A DNA stretch of 64,000 nt from Lumbricus terrestris (Eukaryota; Annelida; Clitellata; Crassiclitellata; Lumbricidae). The translations under genes were made by a program, and so were the position numbers. The stretch lies in assembly GCA_949752735.1 (NCBI GenBank), contig OX457047.1:7628344-7692343 (forward strand), in the 5' to 3' direction. Shown here piece by piece: positions 47,501 to 59,207 of the stretch. Each line of letters begins with the position of its first letter. Within the stretch, counting starts at the first letter, position 1. The notes under the pieces are model-generated. The model was not told the DNA's origin. It was given only the letters and a program-made list of their open reading frames with translations, and made no database searches.

Positions 47501-50500
47501 GACACGTCGTCTTATAACATGGATTGTACTGTTTTATTTAGATGAACCCGTATATTCTAATTTAGATTATCTAATAATATAGGCCTAAGGCTGAAAGTTT
47601 GTCCTTCTGTTTGTATTCCCTCTGTTTGTATGGATGTATTTTGAATTTCTTCCCAGAGCCTGCTCGGAAATGATAGCGATTCGTTTTACCAAAGTTTTTG
47701 CAATTGATTCTTACCCAAATTTGACGTTCAACGCGACTATTTTCAGCTGTCAATTAACTTTATAACCCGAGATGTCAACATTTTAACTTCACAGTTCACA
47801 CGCGATAAGCGATTCAAAAGCCATTCACGTTGATCGCCTCCATTGCCTACCAGAGTCCTACAGCCAATGGCATGACGGTTTGAGATCACGTGATATTTAC
47901 TTCTATCGAAAATATTTGTGAGGATTATTCTGGGCTTATTTCTTCTGATCCACCCGAGAAAAACAAAAAGATCGTGATCCAAAAATATTTCCATATTTTA
48001 AATTTCACTGGTATAAAAACGATTATTAGACACGGTATATGTTCACTAAACTCATGACGTCATTATTTTGAGCTCAAATCTGTACGTCACATCTCGCCGA
48101 ACCGCGTAGCAAAAAATGTTATGGACGTAAATAATGCGATAAAGAAGTGTAGATTTCAAAAACTTCATTTATCTAAGTGGCAAAGAACAATTTATGAAAA
48201 AAGCACGTTGCGGTGAATGGACTTTTCAGAAAAAGTCGTTTTTCTCGGTTACGTGTCAAGTAGACTTAACGGGTTTTGCTCTTCAATTATCGACCAGACA
48301 TGTAGGGCCTACACCTATACTAGCGGAATGGTTGGCGACTTCTCCTTAACGCGGGCGGGCAACGTGCGGGTAAAATACCGAAATTTCGGGGTCGATGGAA
48401 GGCGGGGTGAGAATGGCGGAGTGGGAACGGGGTTAGGCGTGACTGGGGACAAAAAATTATATTTCCCGGGCAACGCCGGGTAATTCAGCTAGTCTGTTAT
48501 AGTCCAATCTAGTTTATTTATTCATTTTGTTCTAATGTTATCCATTTCAATATGTCTAGTCTACTTTATTTTAGCATACAGTAGGCCTATTACATTATTA
48601 TATTCTTGTACCGCCTAGTCTTGTCTATAATTATAGTCTAGTAAGTCGTAATCGTAAACTCGAAATTTCTAAAGCGCCACTCGAAAGCCAAGCGCGGGGC
48701 ACCAGCTTATTCACGAGCGCTGCGTTGAGTTAGAAGGGTTGTCCGTGAGAGTAGTCCGTGTTGGTCCATTCTATGGACTCGCACTTACCCGACCCATTAA
48801 ATCTTCTGTGTCGCAGCTGAGCCGTTACAACCAGTTTCGACAATTACTCATGGACATTTCCCGCTCTTGGACTCCTAATGCAGCCTTTACACTAAGTCTT
48901 GTGCGTGCTTTGTAGTTTGACGTCTGACTCTGGACTACTGTAACATCAGTGCCATAAACGAAGGACTTCCGGCCTCTCGGATTGGGCCCCTAAGATAATA
49001 GGGCCATGCGCACCGCTGCCTGGCTGATTGGTGGCATTCCCTAGTTTGACCGAGTAACTGAGTACATGCGGGATGTAAGCTTACTCCATTGGCTCTTTTA
49101 CACACAGCGCGTTGTGTACCGAATTTCTGTTTTGGTCCGTCGCGGATTTAACCCTCTTTACTTGCAGGAGTTCTGCTGCTCCAACACACGCGTCCAACGC
49201 CGCTGCTCTCTCCTCTCAGCTGCCCAAGCGGACCTAGTCTTATTGTTCCCCTCTCACGGACTGCATGAAGCAGTGCCGCGCCTTCTCCGATGCTGACCCT
49301 GTGACCTAGAATGGGCGCTCTACTACTCTTCGCCAAAATTATATATACATGTATGTCTATCGGTCTCTTTGTCTCATTTCTCACTGATCTTAAGACTGTT
49401 CTAATCGACCGTGGCTGAACTGGGAGCGCTCCTGATTAGGAAACCTTGAATTGAAAGTGCGCTATATCAATTTGATGCAGTAAATGTATATATTTTAATC
49501 TCGTTCTATTCTGGTCCATTCTCGCCTTTTAGAATCTTGTCTTTTCTGAATGCAGTAAGCTTATAGTCTGAAAACTGTTAAATGAAGCTGCTGTCGTGGT
49601 TTTACAATTATAAGGGATTCACCGCTCGTCAGATGTTCCGCGAGGCAGATTCGTTCTTCACTTCACTCGGTCTTCACGCGATGCCTGAAGAATTCTGGAA
49701 CGATTCGCTCATCGTGAAACCAACAGACGGAGGACGCGTCGTCGATTGCCAGTCATCAGCTTGGGACTTTCGCAACAAACGCGACTTCAGGTCTCTGATC
49801 CTAATTATTATCTAAACTTACTCCTGACATCTGATACAACAAAATCTAATCCCATCTAACTGAAAACATTGCTCTTTCACAAATCCTATCCTGATTCCTC
49901 CTCTTCTCATCACATTCCTCGTCATTTCAATTCTAAACATCACCCATGGAAGTGCACCTTAGCCGTCCATCTATCTGCCTGCCTGACTCTCCGGACTTGA
50001 CCCGCTGCCTATCGATTTTGTTTTGATTGAGCGCCTGTGAATAAGCTGGTTCCCGCGACTTGGCTTTTGTGGGCGCTGTAGAAGTCTCGAGATTACGATT
50101 ACGATTGTGTCCTAGTTTTCTGTATTAGTCTAAAATAAATATTTATTGTGCAATATGGTTCATTCCAGTTTTAAACTGGTAGTGCGATATAACCGATTCC
50201 AGCGTCGTGTGAGCCTCTCTTTAAGTTGCGCTGCATAAATGATTAATTATTTATGCATTCGCAATCTAATAAAACAATTATTACTATTGTTAACAGATAT
50301 GTTGACATAGTAAATTAGTAGCTATAATTAGTGTACCCAATTTATCCTTGATATGAAGGTAATTCAAACTGATTCTAGTTTCATTGACTCAACTCTTACT
50401 GATTAGACCAGAACAATTATAGACTAGATCTGATTAAATGAAACAGAGAGTTATATAACAGATTACATTGAAACGAGATAAAACAGAAAAGAATACAATC

Positions 50501-53500
50501 TGGCAGAATACAGCAGAATAGACTAATTTAGAACAGAATTATATACGATCGAACATTATAAAACCGAATACGGTAAAACAGAAAATGATAAATCAAACAA
50601 TCTGACGGAACAGAATATAATTCAACAGAATGCAATAGAATAGAATGTAATAGAACAAAGACTAGCAAAACAGATTGTTATAGAACATACTATAAGAGAA
50701 AAATAATAACATAGTTGGGTGTACTCCTATAGCACTGAATAATTTATTATCTCACAGAGTATCTTAAAGCAGAACATACTTGAACAGAATATAATAGAAC
50801 AAATTACAAATATTGCAGAATATAGTAAACAATGAATATAATAGAACATGATGTAATATCATCATCAATATCATTGGGCTCAATGCCCGTAAGAGTCCGA
50901 CGCCGCTCTCTGTCTGAGTCTGTCTCGCGTCATGCTACCCAGCTTCAACAGGTCCGGTCAGCAGGTCTGCTCCATACCATTAACATCTTGGAGCAGCTAG
51001 ACCGCCTTGTCTAAATGAAGAGAATATTGGGAGAGAGAGGCATGAAGGACAACTTGGGTCAATGCCCGTATGTGTCCCACGCTCTCCCCCGACTCTCTCC
51101 ACCGGTCTGTCCTGACCGGTCTGTGCATGTCTGCTCCACATCATGACACCTTGAAGCATCTGGGTCGCTCTGTCACTTGTGCGGTGGTTTTTGCGGATTT
51201 CAATCGTCTTGGTCTTTTACTGCCAGCGTATCGCCACCCATCTGCAGTGGCGGCGCCAGGATTTCAGTGTTGGGGGGCTAAAGGAGGTAAATCGTCCAAA
51301 TTTTTTATTTTTACATGGGAAAAAATGGATGGCCTTTTTTAGGGGGATTAGCCCCCCTACCCCCCCCCCCCCCCTAGCGCCGCCACTGCCCATCTGGCAA
51401 ACCTTCCTCACTGCCCATCTGGCAAACCTTCCTCACTTTGTCCGGGCTTAGGACCGGCGCAGGGAAGTTGTTGGTTCCCTGTGGCAGAGGATGGATGCAG
51501 TTCAACGTCGTGCCCAGGACCCAATATAGAAGATGTAAAAAAATTATAGAAGAATAGAGTACTATAGAGCAGAACATTATAGAACAGTATGTGGCTGAGC
51601 AGAATACAGGAAGAGAATATAATAGAACAAGGAGAATAGAATACAAAATGTCAGGAGAGCCTATGGCCTAGATTCGAGCAGGTTAGGTCGTGTTTGCTTA
51701 CATTAAGTTAGACTCGGTTAGCATGAACCAGTATCTGATTTGAATTGATTGTTTTAAAATGGATCAAACTAGAATAGATGAGTTTGAATTCAGTTGCCTG
51801 TTTCTACGTCTTCGCTGTTGCAGGATCAAGCAGTGCACAGAGGTGACTGATCATTTCTTTTCCGCTACTCACCACGAAATGGGTCACATTCAATACTATC
51901 TCAACTACAAAGACCAACCGTTACTTTATCGAAACGGAGCCAATCCAGGTGACCTCCTCCTCCCTTAATTTATGTTGCTCTATTGAGGATTCGCTGTTGA
52001 TCTGTTCTCCTAGATTGCATCAATGAAATGTCACCAGAGATGTTGGTATTCATTAGATCAAACTGGATTGTTTGTTTTGTTTGTATGTGCACTTATTATA
52101 GCGCCCTTTCAAGCTCTACTGCTCAGAGGCGCTCCCGACTACAGCGCGGACACTGCATCGGAGTTTCACGCCGAAGCGCTGAGCAATTGCGAGTGAAGGA
52201 CTTGCCCAAGGTACCTACGCGGCGACTTGGGGTGGACTCGAACCTGCAACCCTCCTGCTGCATATCGACATACATGCCCACTACACCAACGCGCCCCACA
52301 AATTGGGTAAAATCGTGGATTGTAGTGGATGAATGGATTGGACCGAATTATTCGGATTACATCACTGATTTGATTTGAATAAATTGGATTTGATCAGATT
52401 ATTGATTGCATTGGATTGGATTAGACTGCATAAAGGCTTTGAAAAGGAAGTGTTTCGCGGTAGGTCTTCTTTTATTGATAACGTTCAATACTGGAGCAAG
52501 TTCCTTCGCAAGAATCGACACGCATTCACGTTTTCACATTGCCAAAAACCAAACTGTTTAAAGACTTTTATTAGTATGATAGAATCTGTATGTTTAATTA
52601 TGACATTATCTGCATGTATTTTTGCCTTTAGTCACATTTTTGCGCACGGGCTTTGTTGACTGGCGAAGTCATCATTCATTTATCCACTGACTTTTATAGG
52701 ATTCCAAGAAGCAGTCGGTGACGTCATCGCTCTGTCCGTCATGACACCGGAGCACCTGCGCAAGATCAACCTCCTGAACGACACGACTGACAACAACGGT
52801 AAGAAAAACAATAGAAGGAAGGGATATTAGAAAAACTGTGGACAAGTAGGAGCAAGACAAGTGGGAGCAAGGAAAATGGAGGTTGAAAATTGGGGAAGAA
52901 GGGACCGTTCTTAATGTCGTCTTTGTGTTGGTTTTGTTATAATACAGAAACCGAGATGAACTTCTTGATGAAGCAAGCGTTGGAAAAAGTCGCCTTCCTT
53001 CCGTATGGTTACCTCATTGACAGGTGGCGTTGGGAAGTCTTTAACGGAACGACCACCCCAGAAAACTATAACAAGAAATACTGGAAACTCAGGTAGGTCT
53101 AATGGATTCTTTTACACGAGAACAGGCGTTATGTTAATGTTCATTTAAACGTGCAAGCAGCTACAGTCATTAAATTTTATGCACACTTCAGCCTACGTGC
53201 GCCTGGACTCGATAGTGTTTATAATACCGCGAGGCTGTGACACATCCCATACTGTGACCGTTTTCAGCTGGATGTTGGAGTTCAAATATTCTTCTGGAAA
53301 ACGTTGCGTTCTTAATTTAACAGCTCACATCAGAACTCGTGTACCCACTGTACCATTACGCGAAGTTATCAGCCAGATTGATTTTTGTGGCACTCTAGAA
53401 ATGTGCAATTTTCGACAACATTTACCAGGATTTATCCGTTATAGATGAACGGAAAGGACAACAGCATTCGCCTCTGTTTTCGCATGCCCTCTTTGTAAAT

Positions 53501-56500
53501 GCAGAGATCAAGATCGGTTACTTAAATTGAGTTATTGGCTAGTTGTTAACGACCAGCGCAGCTGTCACTTCTATAAGACTGTCAATAAGATCATCGCCAA
53601 TAGCATTTGGGATCTGACCCGCATTTTATGGCGATTTCACAGTGTTATTTTGACTTGAAGTTAGTTGAAATGAAGAGAATTAAAGGCAGTCTATTTTGTG
53701 TAATGTGTATGCATAACGACTGTGCAGTTTTCCGTCTGTGTCTGTCTCTTTGTCCATATCAGTCTCTCCGTCTTGGTTAGTCTCTTGCGTTTGTGTTAAT
53801 AATAATAATCTTCGCTTATCAACATTCAATCTGACAGAACGCAGAATGATTACGGATACAAGTTATACGAAATGCGGCCAGCTTCGCACGACACGCAGGT
53901 CGGCTACAACAGGCTCGGTAGCTTAACACTAATGGCCTAGGTACTGGAACGCTCCTGATTCGGCCAAGCCAGGAGTGGGAGTGGCGATCTTATTATTTTT
54001 AACAGACCCGAGGCAAACAACACAACAGAAAGCGCCACTGGCAGCTAACAGAAAATTCAAATAAATTTTTTGCCCTGAGGGAGGCTTGAACCCGGGCTGC
54101 GATAATGACAATACTCAGTTTATCGACCAGCGCTCTCTCAATTTACTGACTACGGACAGTGATGGGGAAAATACTTTTTAAAAGTATTTTGAGTATAAGT
54201 AAAAATAATTGGTCACAAAAGTATTTAAAATACAAGTAAAAATACTTTTTTACAAAAGTATTTAAAATACAAGTATAAAATACTTGACTTCGAAAAGTAT
54301 TTAAAATACTAAGTACAAAATACTCACTGCCAAACTATATAACAATTAAGGAAGTCATATTACATTGCGACAAAAAATACATAGAATTTTGAACACAAAC
54401 ATTTTCTTCAGCATTCAGTTCAGCATTCTTTGTGTCCATGTCTAATGTGTCTCATGGAATTAGGCTAATTATCCCATGCCATCATCACTGTCATCTTGAA
54501 CTTTAAAAAGATTTAAGTTAGATAAAAATTTGTTCAGAAAATCTGACCCAATGAGATGGATAAAAGTTGTTACACTTCTGAACACAGATTCAACGTACAT
54601 AGGGCCTACCTTATAAAATCTGCTATGTTGAGACGTCCTATCACAATTCTGCCCATCGGCAAAACCCTTTGGGGTACTTTTTAAAGTAAGTCTTCGAAAT
54701 CTGTGGTATGGAAATGGACCGAATGGCCTGTCCCTTGTGATATTAATACAATAGACTGCACCAGCATAGGTCAACTTAGTGTTATAGGTGTCTTCCTGTA
54801 TGCTGCAATTCGTCAAGTGTGCAGTCTGTGATCCATTAATGGAGATCAATGTAATGAAACTCTGCACCCCGTTCCAAGGTCAGAGAAATTCCAATTGCCA
54901 CCAGCCAATAGACACGTCTAATGCCTTCCTCATTTGTCCTATTCATAAACATCTAGATTGTTAAATCTAGCCTTTGTCCTATTCTATCAGCGTAGACAAG
55001 TCCATTGTGGTGCCAAACATCAAACTGATTTCGAACATAATTATTATAATATTATGAGTGTCATTGATGCCCCATAGGCATTATGTGTAGACTTGGTGTA
55101 CTCTTCCCATACACCATACATCAAATACACCTGTCATTAACATTCCTCACCCTCTGGTCAGCGGTGCCCAGTCATCCGTAACAATGACTAAGCAATGTCA
55201 GCCTGTTTCACTGTATTGTGTGACCTAAACCTCCTGATCAAGGATTCCTTTATTTGAGTAATGAAGCAGCCTAGTGCGTGTGCATGCAATTTTGCATAGC
55301 TAATTGCATGTTGGTGAGATTTAAAAGTATTTTGAAAAAGTATTTTGACATAATCATATTTTTAAGTACAAAATACTATCAAAAAAGTATTTTAAGTAAA
55401 AGTATAAATACTTGATCACAAAAGTATTTAAAATACAAGTACAAAATACTTAGATTGTATTTAAAATACTATTTTAAATACTAGTATTTTAAATACTTCC
55501 CATCACTGACTACGGATCGTATCGTCTGCGCCATAACCTCACCGTCTGTGCTATTTTATTCGTCCATGTTGGTCTCCTACTGTACCTGTGTTAATTTTCT
55601 GTCTGTCATTGACCACCCGTCTGTGTTAGCCTATTCGTCTGTGTTAGTTTCTTCGCCTGTGTCTAATCTTGTGGTGTGAAGCCTGTTGTTGTGTTTTTGA
55701 TGGTCAGGTGCAGTTTGCAAGGAATCTCCCCTCCAGTGCGTAGATCCGATGAGGATTTCGACATAGCAACATTATACCATATCCGCAACAACGTTCCCTA
55801 TATTAGGTTTGCTAACAGTTAAATTCCACGAAATGCAGACCTATTAGGCGTACGGTCTGCAATTTTAGGATCGCTGATTTAGCGAGTTGAGCGATATGCC
55901 AAGATATAATTATTATTGATCTATTAAGTGTAATAAATGTATTATAATGGTCATAATTTTAAAAAGAATCAGGGAGCGATGTTCTTGAACGACTAGACGT
56001 CGCATATGTTTTCGTTACTATTGTAATTATCGTAGTTGTAATAATAATAGTAGGGGAGGTGGGGGCAAGAGTGGCATAAAGTCACAAAATGTGGAATAAA
56101 ATATGCAATATTAAACATATCAAGATGAAACTTGTTTTGTAGTGTAGGTAGATCATCGGTGCATCCATAAAATTGCTTAAATTGCTACTGGATACGATTT
56201 CTTCTTTAAAATCAGGCTTGAGGTGGAGGCACCCAAAAGGCCACTCTTGCCCCACCATGTGGGGCATGAGTATCATGCCACTTTACCCCTTGTTGAGGGC
56301 AAGATTGGCATGCCCTTCGTACCCCCAGAGACAGTAACATACATGTAGGCTACGTTTTCAACATTTTTACTTTACAACAATAAGCAGGAATTTATGTTTT
56401 ACATATTAAATTGGACTATTACACACAGCAATGCATAGTGTAATGAGAAGATACCTCCCCTGAAATCCCTCAAGTACCGGTTTTGCTAAGCAATCTAGCC

Positions 56501-59141
56501 TACATGCAGCATTGGCACTCTGTATTAAGCTAGACTCACAAGAATCACAACAATGTTAAATATTTTCTGACATTTCAAAAGACTTAGTCAGTAAACAACA
56601 AAGACAAAAGCACACAAGAAATAAATCCATTGTGACTTTTAATTTTCTGTGTTTTAAATGCATTTTTTATTTCTCGGCTTCCATTGTCATTCCATTTTCA
56701 GGTACCTGCCATCGCAGAAGGTAGCCCCCTCTTTGCTCCATCTTATGCACGTTTTCCTCTATAGACTTGTTTTGCACGCACTTGCCTTCATGTAGCATTG
56801 CTAAATATTTGCTGCTTCTTTTACGCTTGCCAGCAGCAGTAGGCATAAGAACCGGGTGATGGCTTTTCTGAACAAGAGAACTAGACGTCAAGCCTTTACA
56901 TGAAGCCACTTTATTCCTAAACGCTGCTTTACTTGCCTGAATTTCTCACAGGTGAGGATATGCTGAGTATCATCGGTAGGCCTATCTCTTTCTGAATTTC
57001 TTCGCAGATGAGCAATCATTGAGCATAGGCTGAGAGTCAGTGGCAGCACTGTTCTGAATGTCCTCATAGGTGAAAATGGGCTACGCCCATTGGTAGCCTA
57101 TCATGTTTACATTTCCTGGAGGACCAGACAGGAACAGTTTTTTTCTTTCTCTCTAATCACTTATCTCAATTTCGTCAAAGAAAAATATGGGCAGTTGATC
57201 ATCTTATATGACTTTTTCAAAGGTAGGTGCTACCTTAATATTGATTGTACTATCTTGTGTTTTGACTTCTCAGTTGCAAGTGCTCGCAGGTTCCCCAAAT
57301 CAGCACGCTGGTTGAGCACGGAGCTCTGGTTTTCCGGGGCGATTAGAGATTTGCATTGATCCTTTGAATTCTGATGATGTTCCAAGTTTTCTTTTCATCA
57401 TAAGCATTTGGAACCTTTTCACTTTCGTGTCCTCAGTTGTCCTGTTTTAAAGTTGCCACTGTATAATATGGGCTATATTGGTGCTGCCTCTCCTGATTAT
57501 GTCTTCTCAACCAAAGTCCGTGACTTTGGTGTCGCTCTGGACCAAGAGCTCACTTTTTCTCCACACATTCACTCACTCAGCCGTGTCTGTTATCAACTGC
57601 GTAAACTACGCACTGTTGCTCGCTCGCTTACTTCTACTGTTGCTGCTACCCGTGTCCATTCTTTCGTTACCATCAGACTTGACTACTGTTGCTCTTTCTA
57701 TGCTTGCCTAAGGCAGCACGCTGGTTGAGCACGGAAGAGTGCCTGTCTGAGTTGCCCTGATCGCGTCCTGCTCTCTGCAGCCCGCCAAATTGGCCCCATA
57801 CCCATATTCAGCCATTATCTCCAGCTATATGCTTGACGTTCTCAACTATAGTTCCTGTCAAGCAGCAAATAGAGAATAGGATCTCTACCCTAGTCTGGCA
57901 CTGCCTGCTAGGCCTTCCTTCTTCCTACCTTTGAGAGCTCTGTAACTCTACTCCTAGTGCTCGCTACTTCCGCTCTATCGTTCAATTGAAAAGTCTGCTC
58001 TCGTTCCCCCTTTGCTCGTGGCCTACTTCCACTATATGCATCAACCTGGAATGGCCTTCCTCTGACACTCTGCTCTCTTTCTAAAAGTCATTCTTAGGCT
58101 TTCCTCTCTCATCTTAAGACAGTTTTATTTGGCCGCGCTGAGGTTGGGAGCGCCTCTGAGTAGTCTCCTCGAAGAGGCGCTATACAAATGCATTTAATGA
58201 ATGAATATCCTGTTGAAGTTTCTTCACTTTTTGTTTGTCTGATCGTTCTGTGTTATTGGCCGATTCCAACCTAACGTTGGTTGCCTTCTTCACTTCATCC
58301 TGCACTTGTCTAGCAGATCTCCAAGTCACAGACATGCCCCAACGCTTTATTGAAACGTCAATAGGCATAAAGGCATGCACAAAGTCAGGATTCCAATGGC
58401 TTAGGTCAATAGCTTGAAATTTCATGCTTTATCATTGCCTGGCATTTCGAAAAATCTCCACTAGACGCCATTTTCATGGCACGGCACAATACTTCGTCAG
58501 TGTGACTTTCTCGCTGAGTTTTACGCTTATATATAACGTTGAATCACATAGTACATTATGTAGCCTACAACGCCAAAGTGCCAACCAATTAATAAACTAA
58601 TATACTGGTAGGATACCTGTGGGCAAAACTGGCATACCGCTGGGGCAGAACTGGCAGACTGCTGGGGCAAAACTGCCATACCACTGGGGCAAAAGTGTCA
58701 GTGATGGGGCAATAGTGGCACGTAAACCGGGGGCAAGAGTGGCATACAATGCTACTTTTGCCCCGATTTGGGTGCTCATAATTACGAGTACCTATCAACA
58801 TTATTGCGTTGCCTAATTTCTTAGAACTTTTAGCATTTAAAAGAACACATATTCCTGCATAATACAAAATAAAACTTTAACAAGTGCGATCTTAATACTG
58901 AAAGTGAGCAACATATTTGTGATACTCGCGAGAGTTGCAAATAACGCAAAAAATCGAAAAAATGACATAAAATTGTTACCATTCAACTTTTGAAAACTCT
59001 CGCCTTATGAAAACATAACACTTAATGATAGTCTAGCCTATGTTCGCACTAGGTAAAGGTTTTAGAAAATAAGTACATACTTCGGAAGTGGGGATGCCAC
59101 TCTTACCCTACCCTGCCACTTTTGCACCACTTACCCCTAAT

Positions 59142-59207
<66 letters not shown>

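Noticed and set aside
52090..52298. Functional tRNA gene on the minus strand
   Set aside because: A and B boxes are present, but the sequence continues into a LINE-like tail and the cloverleaf is poor; called a SINE.
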